A DNA stretch of 64,000 nt from Dermatemys mawii (Eukaryota; Chordata; Testudines; Dermatemydidae). Shown here in pieces: positions 35,846-48,177 of the stretch. Location: NCBI GenBank assembly GCA_007922305.1, contig ML677328.1, forward strand, positions 7,896,540 through 7,960,539, written 5' to 3'. Numbering within the stretch: position 1 is the stretch's first letter; each line of letters begins with the position of its first letter. A program made the translations under genes and the position numbers. The notes beneath the pieces were generated by a model that saw only the letters and a list, made by a program, of their open reading frames with translations, did no database searches and was not told the DNA's origin.

Positions 35846-36520
35846 AAATTGTATGGAGGGCCAGGTAGGGAAGGCTGTGCCTCCCCAAACAGCCTGGCCC
35901 CATCCGACCTCCACCCACTTTCCGCTCCTTGACTGCCCCCCTCAGAACCCCCAAACCATCCAACCCCTGCCCCATTCCTTGTCCCCTGACTGCCCCCTCC
36001 CAAGACCCCCCATCCTAACTGCCCCTCCAGGACCCCACCCCATACCTGTCTCCCCCGCTCCCTGTCCTCTGACTGCCCTGACTCCTATTTACCCCTCACA
36101 CTCCCTGAGACACTCCCAGAACTCTCACGCCCTGTACAATCCCCTCCCCCATTCCTCTTATTTTGACCCCCCCAAAACCTCTGCCCACACCAACTGCTCC
36201 CTGCTCCCTGTCCCTGCTGATCGCCCCCTGGGATCCTCTGCCCCTTATCCAACCCCCTAGCCCCCTTACCATGCCACACAGCGTGTCTGACTCTGCATGG
36301 CCCGTGGGAGCTAGACACACTGATCCGCAGGAGCGCGGAGCACCGCTGAAGCCGCTGACAGGAGTTATGGGCCAGAGTGCTACCCGCACAGCACGCTGAA
36401 GCTGTGGGGGAGGGTGGACAGCAGGTAAGGGGCATGGGGAGCCTCCCCAGCCGGGAGCTCAGGGAGGGAGGGGCCTGCAGAACAGATGTGGCCCATGAGA
36501 CATAGTTTGCCCACCCGTGG
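35846..36520. mobile_element. C-rich hAT-like non-autonomous element, left end missing
   Basis: The plus strand is a long run of 'CCCCTGACTGCCCC'-type units, then a GC-rich part, ending 'ATAGTTTGCCCACCCGTGG'. That end matches the CAGnGGTGGGCAAAC inverse terminus typical of hAT elements; the left side starts at 'AATTGTATGGAGGGCCA', without the terminal repeat. Open frames of 140 (plus), 150 and 97 codons (minus) exist only because the C-rich strand lacks stop codons; they are proline-rich or glycine-rich and not genes. Confidence 0.65.
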
Positions 36521-37229
36521 GCTAAGTCATACTCCACCCGAAGATATTTTTTTTCATATCAATCACTACAAATAAACAGTCACACAAAATTGTCAAGACC
36601 CACAGAAAACCACACGATGCCATAATTCAGACCACAATGCAGAAAGTCAGCTAGCTATCCACCTATAACTAAATTATGTGGCACGTTTTATCCCTTATCT
36701 TCATTTCCTCCCGCCCTCCGACATCAGCCTTTTCTCCATGGCTTTACCATTTCCATGTACCTTTTGGCAATCTTATTAAAAAACAAAAACATGTTGGGAC
36801 AGTCTATTTGAGGGATTAAGGAAAATATCCTATTTTTACGCTGATTGCTTTGATGTCCCTAACCGATATTCAAAGTCCAGGTCAGACAATCAAAGAGAAC
36901 GAATGGCTTCACTGGTCTCTCTCATTCTTAGGAATAAAAACAAAACTGCCTGTAACAACACTGGGATTTCACAGAGAAAGATGGTAAAGGTTCTCTGATT
37001 TTCATGAAGGAGTAGGCCAGTCAGAGGTAAACAAAGTATTAAAATTCCTGTCCTGGTTTCAAATAGTCCATACCAACACACTGACTTTTTCTGATAACAG
37101 TTTCATTTCTAGCTATTTCAAACACACTTTCATCTCCATTGGCACAAGAGTAACCACCAGAAGTCCCAGCTTTCAAGACTGCTGCACATGGAGAATACTT
37201 CTGTTTACCTTTAAACCAAGGCAGAACTT

Positions 37230-37385
37230 AACTACATCACTGCTCTTCTTAAAGAGCACCACTGACTCCCTCTTTATTCTGGTTTGAATTGAAAGCAGCC
37301 GTCCTGGCTTTTTATAATTATCCCGCTCTCTTGATATTTCTCAGCCATTTCCCCTTAGTCTAACACTGATCACATTTCTGTCATG
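37230..37385 (+). mobile_element. Old LINE (L2-like) 3' region fragment
   Basis: 'CACCACTGACTCCCTCTTTA', 'TTTGAATTGAAAGCAGCCGT', 'CCTGGCTTTTTATAATTATC' follow the order of a recalled phrase, 'CCACTGGCTCCC...TCAAACTTAAAATTGTTGTCCTCACCTTTAAAGC', from L2-type LINE 3' regions. Strongly diverged. Confidence 0.35.
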
Positions 37386-38046
37386 CCACACAGTCACCAG
37401 TGAGCATAACATGCAGTTGCAGTGCAGGAGCATTCAACAACAAAGAGAAAGCACACAGCTGCAGAAGGGTAGCAACAAGGTATTAGAAAAGCTGAGCCTG
37501 GCATGACTGCCCCTGTATTGTATCTCCGTTGTTTTGGACTTCTTCTGCACAGGGAAAGATGTGCGACATCTAGGCCCAAAGCAGTAGATTATTCAGTGAT
37601 TATAACTATTTTGTACAACATCTTTCATACAAAGAGGTACGTGTATTTTAGCCCTACTCTATCTTCCAGGATTTTCTATTTTCTTAGGAAGGGCTCCACT
37701 TAGCAGCCAGACTTCCCACACATGCAGTATTCCCTATAAGCCCAGGAATTGAATGAGTCATTTCATTGGGCTCACATTACTTGATTGCTTCTAAGTTTCC
37801 AAATGATCTGTACGCTGAAGGGAGAATCCAAACATCGTGAGGGGAATGGCAATGACATTGTTTTTTATGAGGCTATTCAAAAAGTCTCTCTGATTTACGT
37901 AGCTCAAAAGCTCCAAAGTCTTTGAGAGTAGCTATACTGCCTGCTGTTATCTTTGTAATATCTGGGTTTCCCCTGCAGCCTTGCTTCATCAGTTTAATTA
38001 ACCAATTAGCAACAGCTATATTTAAGACAGGTAGCATTGGCCTGAT

Positions 38047-38078
38047 ATTTATTTATTTATTTATTTATTTATTTATTT
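38047..38078. repeat. (ATTT)8 microsatellite
   Basis: Eight uninterrupted ATTT units. It may be polymorphic in length. Confidence 0.95.
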
Positions 38079-39190
38079 GGGTATAATTTGGGACACTGGA
38101 TGACAGAATGTTTAAAGGTAAAAAACAGATTTTTATCTCTCCCCAATGAAGTTGGAGATTTCATCAGAGTGCTTGGGCAGGAGCCAAGAGTCTACCTCTG
38201 AGTTAGCCCACAGAGGAAAATTTATGTTTGCCCCTTTCAATGTGAGGAAGTTTCTAGCCAGTAAAATGTGTCATCTGAATCAACACTTGGATCTTTGCCA
38301 GCCTGATTGAGTTAAGAGACCCATCTGTGGTTGTTTAGTTTTAGTTTTCATCACCTCCTCTCAAGCCACCAAAAAGCTTATGTGTATGTATACAGATATA
38401 CCCTTTACCCTTACCCTTCCAGAAAGTGGAAGAGGTGCACTTTACTTCAAAGCCAAACTAATCATACAAGCTGGCAGTTTAAGAGAGTTTTGTTGGGTTT
38501 TTTTTTGGGGGGGGTGTCTGTTTTTGGAAAATCCATACTAAAGCTTTTATAATTTTTTTTTTTATTAAAAAAACCAACCCAGCAAAGCAAGTCTGCTTCA
38601 ATACTTCATAGGCAGAGAACATGCGGGTCTGAGAAAATGCAGTCTCTTGGGAAAGATTATAGCTTAGACAATTAAACAGGAAAAAAAAAAAAAACTTCCA
38701 AATCAGAATGTAGAAGAGCTGTGAACTTTCTGATTTGTTTCATTGGAAACATTAAGTGTCAGAGACTTAGAGGTAGGAAGGAGGAGAAAAAGATCATTTG
38801 AGTGAGCTAGGCTAACCCCACGCATTTTGCAGATCAACTTCTGCACATCATTACGCATTCATGCCTAATCTAACTTATTCTTATCCCAGAATGGAGAAGA
38901 CATTGACATGTTCAAGAAAATTATCCTGACTAGAAGAACAGAAGCATCAGCAAAAGATTCCAGTTTATACAGATGTGTTCAGTTAATCCTTTCCCCCAGT
39001 CACTGCAAACAAGAATCAGAAGAATGCATTAATGAACTACTGGACTACACTGCATGAATGAGGGAAGTACACATCCCAGGATACAGTCATAACCATTGGC
39101 TATATTCAGTTCTGGACAGTTTCAAGGCCTTAGCCCTTTTTGAAGGAAAATAATCTGGCTTCCACACTGTAACTGAATATCCTGACTCAG

Positions 39191-39306
39191 TTATATTTGG
39201 AATACTGTATACTCAAGAGATGTTATATTTGGAATATATATACTGTATACTCAAGAGATGTTATATATGTCAGTATTATATTTGGAATACTGTATCTCAA
39301 GAGATG
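39191..39306. repeat. Three imperfect tandem units, 32-46 bp
   Basis: Each unit contains TTATATTTGGAATA, a TACTGTAT-type part and ends CTCAAGAGATG. The units span 39191-39222, 39223-39260 and 39261-39306. Differences are small insertions (an extra TATATA in unit two, a 15-base lead in unit three), consistent with repeated slippage. Confidence 0.85.
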
Positions 39307-42107
39307 TCGATTGCATGCAAACTAAACTGGTGTCCAACAGTGGTTATGAAGCTGTACTTCCACCTTTTGTCAATCGTCAAAAGTGTTTTGAATGTCTGCC
39401 TTTACTCTCCTCTGGTTTGGTGATCATTTCTTGCCTCTTTGAGGAATCTGACTCTAAAGAAGGTGAGATTAAAGACACCTAATGGGTTTGACTGTTTCTA
39501 TTAAATGAGATTTCAATGGATTTTTTTCATTTAAAAAATGTCAACAGGTAAGGCTGGACAACAGCTAAGTGCAACATGACTGCAGATTTATGCAGCAAGA
39601 AGCTAATTTCAGAATCCAAATATGATCAAGAGTCCAGCCTCTTGCTAACCCTAATGAGGGAAAGACGTGATAAAAATGTGCATTTTCCATTGGGTGCTTA
39701 TAGGCCAGTGATGTTAGACCAGCTGGAGACTGATTAGTTGTAGTTCAAAAAATTCTTCTAGGGAAATGGTTTCAGTAAATATGTGAATAGTCTATATTTG
39801 AATGAATTCATTTAAATTAATCTATACTGAAGAAACAACACGTTTCCCCCCCCCACACACTTGGCTCCCTGTACCATGAGGCATGGCACACACTAGGAAT
39901 CTTTCACATACAAGTTATAGGGTTAATTACTGTTAAAACCTGAATGCAATGAGTCAGATAAAATATTGATGTCTAAGAACCTTTACATGGTACTTCCAGC
40001 CACCATAGTAGCTTTTCAGCTCAAGTGTCAAGTTCTCTCATTGCCCAGCTGACACATTTCTCTTGCTTCTGGATCCAAGTTCATGTAGGTTTAAACAATT
40101 AGTACAGCTCCCCAATCAGAGGCTGTCCTGATAGAACACATTTACAAATGAATGTCATTGTCCCAGATGTGAGACATACAGGGGAAATCCAATCATAGCA
40201 TCCAGCCTGGAATCAAGGCCACAATAATCAAAGCCATTTGTACATAACTGCCCTTAAAGCTAGGGCTGCATGAGTGGGTGTATTTCCCACTTGCTCTGAA
40301 GAGAATCTCCATACACTGGGCCTGATTTTCAGTTTGTGAAGTTTGTGAAGTCCTCTGCCCTGGAGCAGATGGTGCAAAGTGGGTGTAAAATGCTACTACA
40401 GCAGAATGGTAATGTTTTACACTCTTTTTTGCAAAGATACAAAAGATTACAACAGGTGCAAAGTAGAGAGAATTAGGTATCCTGTTTTCAGTTGAAATAG
40501 ATCTTCCTGAGCCCACATCATCTCCAAGTTTGACTCTTCCTTATATCCAGGATGGATTTAACAAGCTGGGTGGACCATAGGGAATCAAACAGGAATCAGC
40601 ACCTAAAAGTAGCTACTGAAGGCATTGAGCACTCATGTCTCTTATATAACCTCTTACACTATCATATGATTGAAGCCAAGAAACTGAAGAGCTTCTATAA
40701 AATTGTATTTCTCTGTCATTCACTGGTTTGGTTTTTTAGCCAACCTCAGTATTGTTACAGTACCCACAGCTCCTGCCTATAAGAGTGACATATCAGGATA
40801 GTTGTATGTCACAATGGATAGTTAATATCAAGTGACCTTAAGTAGATAGAATCTCAAAGTCATTTTACTACCCAATTTTATTTTAATATCTTGTATGCCT
40901 GTGATTGTTCAAAAAATCATCCCATACTTCTGGGCAAAACCAACATTAGGAACACGAATGGTGGGACAGGGAGGGAAGAAGGCAAAAATACTACTATACC
41001 AATTTTCTATGTTTCTGTGAAACAATATGGAATGCTGCCATGAGCAATCCCCAGTAGCTGTTAACATCTTTGTTTAACCTGCTGAATAGACATAGCATGA
41101 AACACAAACTATACATTTTTCTGCCAGCACTACTAAAATGCATTTTTTGCATACCTCACTGTATGTGGCTGTCATTCCTTCAAGCACTTTACAAACTACC
41201 AAGACTTAATATCTTAAAATGATTGTTCATAGAAAATAGCTCAGCATAAAAAGTGACAAGAGCAGCCAATTTAGCTGTCTTCTATCAACAATCACAAAAT
41301 AAACAAAGCACTCTTTTTTAAACAGATTCATGATTCAGCCAGGGGAGCAGAGGTGAGAAGAGGACAAGATGACATACAGCGCCATATAATTGTGTTAAGT
41401 TTGCATTTGTATGAGTCACAAATCTTTATTCATGGACAATCAGACACTGCAGAGACACAGTAACCCATTGGTATTCAGGCTCTGCATGTTAACTGCATCG
41501 TTATCAATAGTTAAGTTGGTGAATTGTAAGTGACAAAAGCAACTTTTAAAAAGAAGAATTAATCTGGTCGTTAGTAGTCATGACTCCCTGCCCTTTACTG
41601 GAGGAATTGACATTAACAAAAATAACTGAAGCAGCAACTTATATTGTTATACCTGTGAGAAATAAGGCAACAACAGCAAGGTTGTGGGTCAACTGAGAAT
41701 AGTCTGTCCACATCATGATTAGTCACCATCTTGAACACATTTTCTATCCCCTCATTTTTGGTAAGATTATGCCAGCTCTTCATGGCAGAGACTGTCTTTT
41801 GTTTATATGGAACCCTGTACACTTTGGGTGCTACTGGAAACAGATAAGTATAATTCAAAAACCTTTGTCTAGAGATAGTGCCTTTGAAAGATGCTTTGAT
41901 TCTGCCACTTTTTATTCCTAATTAGTCATGTCTTATTGACTAAGTAGTTGCACTGATTTCTGTGTAATATTACTGATGTACCTAATGTAAATGAGCATGC
42001 CAGAATGACCTAAGTCACCAGCCTTAAGTTTGCATTTTGCACGTGAAGACCTCAAAACACAACATTAGCACACTAAGCATCCCAGTGCTTGTGTGTATGT
42101 GACAGGT

Positions 42108-42232
42108 AAAACATATCCCTATTTTACAGATAAGAAGGAGGGATAGCGAGGCTAAATGATTCATGATCAGAGAGCCGGTCAGTAGCAGAAATGGGAACAG
42201 AATGCAAATCACTTGATTATCAACCATTGGTG
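42108..42232 (-). mobile_element. MIR-like SINE relic
   Basis: 'CCCTATTTTACAGATAAGAA' is followed by 'GAGGCTAAATGATTCATGAT', 'CAGTAGCAGAAATGGGAACA' and 'CACTTGATTATCAACC'. This is the reverse complement of a diverged MIR core and 3' part. Confidence 0.6.
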
Positions 42233-45149
42233 TCAACCAAAGGACCAACCAGGTTTTATCTAGCTCTTTCTTTCTGTCTCTTTCCTGTCTCAGTAAAACT
42301 GTTCACAAGAAAGAACGTTTAGCTGCTGCTGATTCCCCATTTGAAGTCATAATCCCGTGTTTGTGACAGACTAGTATACTGGAGAAACAAGCAACAAATA
42401 TTATACTGCAAAGAGGGGGTTATGATTTTCCAGCCTATTGTTGCCTGGCTATCATTATACATCAAAAGGCCTTGGTCCTGGAAGCAATTAACTTTGTGCA
42501 CAGGAGTAGCCCCATAGAGTTCAATGGAAGTACTCTCATTCATAAAATGAAGTATGCTCTGGTGTGGTGTGGTGAGCTTTAACAAAGAGGCAGCTGAGCA
42601 GTACATTCAAGCCAAATCCAGGCACAGCTGAAGCATAGGACAGCAGCCTTATTCTGTTACTATGCCAAGCAGGGACCCTGTGGGAAAGCAGGGGCTGGGG
42701 CAGAAACCAAAAGCAACAAATATAATGACAGTTTTTGTGTGGCAGCTGAATCTTGCACTGGAAGCAGAATAGCTGAATATCTATCAAGAAAGTCTGTTCT
42801 TATAAGATTTCTAACCAATATTGCAATGTCAGCAGGTTCTGACAGATAGAATGACAGAATGTTCATGATTTAATAATCTTATATAAAAATATACTAGGGA
42901 TCTCCCAGCTAAAATAATTTCTACTGGCAGGAAATACATGATCAACTTCTCAACTAAGGCCATTTTCTAAATTGTAATCTATGGATTGTTAAGGAGGCTG
43001 AAGCAAAAGGTAAGACACAATGACCCAGTGTCCAGGCACGTCTCAGTCAAAATTGGTCTTCCAAAAGGGATATGATCTTACTAATAAATAAATGACCCAA
43101 TGGATATAATGCTTTTAGAATGGCTCACAGAATCTGACCATAAAATGCCAAATGAGGTGACACAGGGAGTGCTGGTATAAGAGATGAAATTGTATTATGC
43201 ACTGTATTGTGAATAGTATTATGTGAACTTACCAAAGGACTGAGTTTGGCACAGTGATTTCAAAGGCCCCACAGAGCTGTCAGACCGACTGTGTTCAAGA
43301 ATTTGTCCTCTAAAAGTACCATGTTGTTCCCTGACAATGGTAATAAAATAATCTAATATACAATAGAGTAAGGTAAATGTTTCAATATTTTAAATTTAGG
43401 GAAACTACAGTATTTCATTTTTCTAGAATATTTGCACGAGTTTAATTTTCTACCTACTATTTTTATAATTTTCTCTGAATTCCTGTAATGTTACCAATAA
43501 AAGATTATTTTATTTAAGGCAATATGAAATGAGTGTCAGAACAATTAGCTGGGGAAGTCACTGCTGGATACCTTGGAGAAAGAAACTGAATTGCTCCAAT
43601 TTGCTGCCTTTCAAGGTCATCAATCCAGGGTTTAGAGCACAGAGAAGTTATGGATTTCCTGACACAGTGCCACAGAAGGAGAGCTGCTGAGAGCCATTAT
43701 GAAACTGATGTGGAAAGAATGACCTCCAAAATGCTAGCTAAGGTTACAGTTAGCATCTGAATTTTTGGAGGTTTATCTAACCTGAACAAAAACCTATTTT
43801 AGGAGTGGTTCCAAATTTCAAGTAATACATTTGGATATGGGTTAAATGTGACAATTTTGAGTTCAGACAAGCTTGTGTGAATTCAGAAGCAACATTGTGT
43901 TCATCCATTTATCTGCATAACCAGTCTCCAAGTCACAGTGTTTGGATATATCGATGTATCTGAATTTAAATTGCCCAGGTTTCGGATATATACAACTTTC
44001 ACATACCAAAGAGCAAGTCAAGTGAAATAAGAAATTGATATAAATATGGCCAAAAAACACCTTTGTCCCTTTGCTCGCCTCTACACACAAATGTTTCATG
44101 AGACTTTTACCTCGTTTAGTGACCTTAATACTGATGGGACTTATATTTTCCCCTGGATGCACAAACTGTTAGATGAACAGTTGCTCCAATATTTTTACTG
44201 TAAAACCTATTCCACAGCATTAATAAAAGCAACAGTCAGTTCATGAATTACTCATACAAACCACCTTAACCAAATGACCTTCAGGCTCTTTATGTGCTGC
44301 CCATCCTCCCAAATAACTTTCTGTATTTCTTGATAAAATTATGTTTTGTTTTCCATGCAGGATATTTCTAAATATAGTCCCTTGGAAAAGAACACAGATT
44401 GACCAACAGGCTCAGAGAACACCTTGTCACAGTGAAGAACGGAGATGGCTCTAAACCTATTCTTTTCTATTCAGTTTGGCACAATCAAGATTTTCATCAC
44501 ATTCCGGTGTATTTAACATGACATGCACAGATGGTTCATAGAAAAAGCCTAAGAACAGTTTAAAAATCAGACAATATCAGACTAGATTCCCTATTCCCCA
44601 CTCCATTAAACAGTAAGCTTTACATTCTTCAGCACACAGTAGCTCACTTAAGAGCTTTCAGATCCTTTGTTCTATTCATTTATTTTTCTATTTTTCTGTA
44701 GTATTCTAGCTCACCCTCTTTTCCAAATTACCTGCAGTCTCTCTGCTCAACTGAAAACTATTACCGTCTCTCACTCCCACTTCTAATTCTCTCCACTGCC
44801 CATTCGAATGATCACCTTGTAATTTCAGATCTTGGCATCTTAACTTTTTATGCTCTAATTGGTTCTTTATCCCTTTTCGTCGTCTCAGCATACAAGACCC
44901 CTTTGCCATTGAACGCTCCTGCACATTCTGCATACTCTTCTTTCCACCTATGACAGATGCCGCAGCATTCCTGTGTTTTACTTTACAAATATACTAAGAT
45001 TTGGACTTTCCACTTCTTCTACAAATATGCCCCAATTTCCAGAAAGTTCCCTTTAAAAGAAAAATCCGGGTGTAGCTTCCATTATGGAGCTGATGTCAGT
45101 TCTGTTATTCTACTTGAATGTTTTCAGTTTATAGGAGAGGGAAGATGCT
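42233..45149. other. AT-rich gene-free stretch
   Basis: 'CCCATAGAGTTCAATGGAAG' at about 42,510 is a short dispersed-motif match. Nothing else is recognised; the 95-99 codon frames at 42,319-42,606 and 43,863-44,162 (minus) have no domain. Confidence 0.5.
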
Positions 45150-46886
45150 CAGTTAAGATTCTCAGGCTTAACCACTTTGAGTCATTTTGTATCATCTGCA
45201 AATTGCCACCTCACTGTTTACTCTCTTTTCTAGATCATTTATGAATATGTTGAACAGCAGTGGTCCCAGTACAGATCCCTGGGGGACCCTGCTATTTACC
45301 TATCTCCATTGTGAAAACGGACCATTTATTTCTACTCCTTATTTCTTATCTTTTAACCAGTTACTGATGCATGAGAGGACCTTCTCTCTGATCCCACGAC
45401 TACTTACACTGTCTAAGATCCTATGTTGAGGGATCTTGTCACAGGTTTTTGGAAAGTTCAAATACACTATATCCATTGGATTATCCTTGTGCATGTTTGT
45501 TGATCCCCCCAAAGAATTCTAACAATATTCGTGAGATATGATTTTCCTTTACAAAAGCTGTGTTAACTCTTCCAAAATATTTTGTTCATCTATGTGTCTG
45601 ATGATTCTGTTCCTGACTATAGTTTCAACCAATTTGCCTGATACGGAAATTAGACTTACTGTCCTGTAATTACATTAGCTATCCACAAGCCACCTGGTAC
45701 AGGGGTTGATGAGTGATAATTGACTACCATTAGTCATTATGCAATTTCATATTCAAGTTCCTTCAGAACTCTTAGGTGAATACCCATTTGCTTCTGGTGA
45801 CATATTACTGTTTAATTTATCAATTTGTTCCAGAACCTCCTCTACTGACACCTCAATCTGGGTGAATTCCTCAGATTTCTCACCTAAAAGGAAGGCTCAG
45901 GTATGCGAATATCCTTCACATCCTTTGCAATGAAGACTCATGCAAATAATTCATTTAGCTTCTTCGCAATTGTTTCTTCCTTCCTTTAGCACCTCACTTG
46001 GCTGGTGGCCCCTCTGATTGTTGATTGTTTCCTGATTCTGATGTACTTAAAAAAAAATTGCTGTTAGCTTGTGTGACTTTTGCTAATTGCTCTTCAAATT
46101 TCTTTCTTGCCTGCCTAATTATACTGTTACATATTAATTGCCAATGTTTATATTCCTTTCTATTTTCCTCAGTAGACTTTGACTTCCACTTTATAAAAGA
46201 TGCCCTTTTGTCTTTAACTGCCTCTTTTACTCTATTTAGACTGGTGGCATTTTTTTGGTGCTCTTACTGTTGTGATTTTTGTTTGGTGGTTGGTTTGTTG
46301 CTGTGTATATATAGTTGAGCCTCTCTTATGGTGTTTTAATGAAAGTTTCCAGGCAGCTTGTAGGCATTTCACTCTTATGACAGTTCAATGGAAATTAAAT
46401 GGAACAAACATCTTCATTTTTTCTGTAGTATCCCTTTTAAGTTAAAAGCTTTTTTTAAAACAATATCTCCTCTCACACACCAAGGATGTTTAAATTCAAT
46501 TGAAGTGGGTCTTTATGACCAAATAGTTCAGCTACTTCAACTATTAGACTAGACCCTGTGTGCCTCCATATGGGTTCCAAGACTAGTTGCTTCAAGAAGC
46601 AGCCAATTATGTCTAGAACTTTTATCTCTGCATCCCTCTCTGGGGTGACATGGATCTAGTCAATATGGGGACAGTTGAAATCCCCCAGTATTGTTTTTTT
46701 GGTAGTCTCTCTCTAATCTCCATGAGAATTTCCCAATCAGCATCACCATTCAGGTCAGGTGATTGGTAGCATCTTCCTACTGCTATACTCTTATTCAAAT
46801 ATGGAATTTCTATTCATAGAAATTCCATAGTACTGTTTTATTCATTTAAGATTTTATTAAATTTTACTGCTTTCTTTCACATACAG

Positions 46887-47235
46887 CAGGAGTGGTCAAA
46901 CTTACTGACCCTCCGAGCTGCATATGACAATATTCAGAAGTTTGAGAGCTGGGGCTCAGGGCTTCAGTCCCATGGGAGGTTCCTGATGGGGCTTCAGCCC
47001 CACTGCTTCTGAAGCCCCAAACCTCAGTAGGTGCACTTAGTGGGGCTGATGCCCTGAAACCCTCTCTCTCCACTGGGCAGAAGCTAGGAGATACCCCACT
47101 ACCCTGCTGCATGGTAGAGGTCCTGAACTTCTCCCAAATCAGTTAAGTGGAGAATAGGTTGGGGTGGGATACGGGAGTCTCTGTGAGCCACACTTTAACA
47201 GTAAAAGCTCACGAGCCACAGTTTGGCCATCTCTG
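46887..47235. mobile_element. hAT-like non-autonomous element nested in the LINE
   Basis: Left end CAGGAGTGGTCAAACTT; the right end read inversely is CAGAGATGGCCAAACTGTGG. These are typical hAT (Charlie-like) terminal repeats. The flanks are ACATACAG (46879-46886) and ACATATAG (47236-47243), an 8-bp target duplication with one mismatch, the length expected for hAT transposases. No transposase is encoded. LINE sequence resumes directly to the right, so it inserted after the LINE. Confidence 0.88.
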
Positions 47236-47283
47236 ACATATAGTTACTCTCCCACACCAATGTGACCTACTTTGTCATTACCA

Positions 47284-47355
47284 TATATTTTGAACCCTGG
47301 TGTCACTGTGTCACATTACTGTATATTTTGAACCCTGGTGTCACTGTGTCACATT
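47284..47355. repeat. 34-bp perfect direct repeat, period 38, inside the LINE
   Basis: TATATTTTGAACCCTGGTGT and the next 14 bases occur identically at 47284-47317 and 47322-47355, separated by four bases. Other recalled copies of this LINE have one copy, so this is a local duplication after insertion. Confidence 0.92.
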
Positions 47356-47905
47356 GTTTATCATTCCAACACATTTATGTGACATCTATTAATATCCTCA
47401 TTTAATATCAGGCACTCAAGTTCCCCCATTTTATTAAATTTCGACTTTGACATTTGTATACAAGCACTTACAAAATTTGTCAAGATTTAATAGTCTGCCT
47501 TTATGTGATTTAATTGAATGAGACTCTTTCATCTGATTGCTTCTCTTTGGTTCCTACCTGTACTGTATCAAGTTCTGTCCTCTACTCTTTATCAGAATAT
47601 CCCTTTAATAAATCTTCTCCTGAAGGATGTGTCTGTCCAAACCATGTGCACCTCCACACTTGTCCACTTTCCCTCAGGTCTTAGTTTATAAACTCCCTAG
47701 CAATTCACAGACTAAAGGGATGTTGTTGTTCTCTTCCTGACTAGAGGAAAGACAACTAACACTGCTTATGGCAATCACTGGATTAGTCTTTACCTCACAT
47801 CATATCTTATAAAGTTTTTTTTCTAGGTCTCTGATTCCTCCACATGCTCAGTATCTCACTTTCAAATACTCTATCTGTAGCATGTACTCAGTGGCTGACA
47901 TAAGA

Positions 47906-48128
47906 CCAGAATCAGAGAGGTAGCCGTGTTAGTCTGGATCTGCAGAAGCGACAGTCCTGTGGCACCTTAAAGACTAACAAAAGTATTGAAACATAACCTT
48001 TCATGGGCTAATACCCCCGATTTTTTTAATACCCACGATGCATCTGATGAATCGGGTATTAGCCCACAAAAGCTTATGCTTCAATACTTTTGTTAGTCTT
48101 TAAGGTGCCACAGGACTCTCTGCAACTA
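47906..48128. mobile_element. Foldback hammerhead-bearing retroposon (Penelope-like type), copy 2
   Basis: The flanks share ACATAAGA (47898-47905 and 48129-48136), extended by CTRA to the left. Inside, 'AATCAGAGAGGTAGCCGTGT' starts the unit. An inverse half from 'GTCCTGTGGCACCTTAAAGA' runs up to about 48,035, then the same sequence follows in the opposite direction, ending 'TTTAAGGTGCCACAGGACTC' at 48,118. The two arms could form a hairpin of roughly 80 bp. Two hammerhead-like units therefore face each other. No protein is encoded. Head-to-head units are a known layout of Penelope-like insertions; the family assignment is inferred. Confidence 0.75.
48044..48082 (+). ncRNA. Hammerhead ribozyme-like motif, copy 2 (intact CUGAUGA box)
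   Basis: CTGATGA at 48044-48050 is a perfect first box. Stem II pairs CGGGT with GCCC across ATTA. The second box is AAAA in place of GAAA, so invariant G12 is A, which looks like CpG decay of CACGAAA. Stem III is GC-TTAT-GC, closing on T-T before CAATAC. Activity is unlikely because of the G12 change. Confidence 0.65.
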
Positions 48129-48177
48129 ACATAAGAATGTTCAGGATTCAACTAGTATGTCAAATACATTCAGATTT

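Larger units (their letters stand above)
36521..42100. other. AT-rich gene-free stretch with minor repeats
   Basis: Contains the L2-like fragment, the ATTT microsatellite and the 39.2-kb triplication listed separately. At 40,315-40,430 'GGGCCTGATTTTCAGTTTGT' and 'GTGCAAAGTGGGTGTAAAAT' form a dispersed amniote repeat phrase. A 107-codon minus frame (40,193-40,516) overlaps it and has no domain. Confidence 0.5.
45150..47725 (-). mobile_element. CR1-like LINE relic: endonuclease and reverse transcriptase, interrupted by a hAT-like element
   Basis: On the minus strand, reading from 47.7 kb down, an exonuclease/endonuclease/phosphatase-type motif GDFNCPHID appears near 46,660-46,685. Later come MDIVYLNF (45,451-45,480), VPQGSVLGPLLFNIFINDL (about 45,235-45,290) and FADD (45,191-45,202). 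The last two are hallmarks of Jockey/CR1-superfamily polymerases; the FADD metal-binding pair is kept. The motif usually reads YLDF, so the first catalytic aspartate is asparagine here. Frameshifts, stops and a 349-bp insertion at 46,887-47,235 make it a pseudogene. Its 3' end is cut near 45,150 and its 5' limit near 47,725 is approximate. Confidence 0.85.

Noticed and set aside
35838..36537. Overlapping open frames of 140, 150, 97 and 78 codons
   Set aside because: They exist on both strands of a C-rich hAT-like element, where stop codons are rare; the translations are low-complexity proline- or glycine-rich.
47906..48128. Interpretation as a foldback hAT-type DNA transposon because of the 8-bp duplication
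   Set aside because: Copies of the same family at 9.8 and 60.4 kb have 12- and 14-bp duplications, and the ends are not inverse repeats of each other in those copies, so a cut-and-paste element does not fit.
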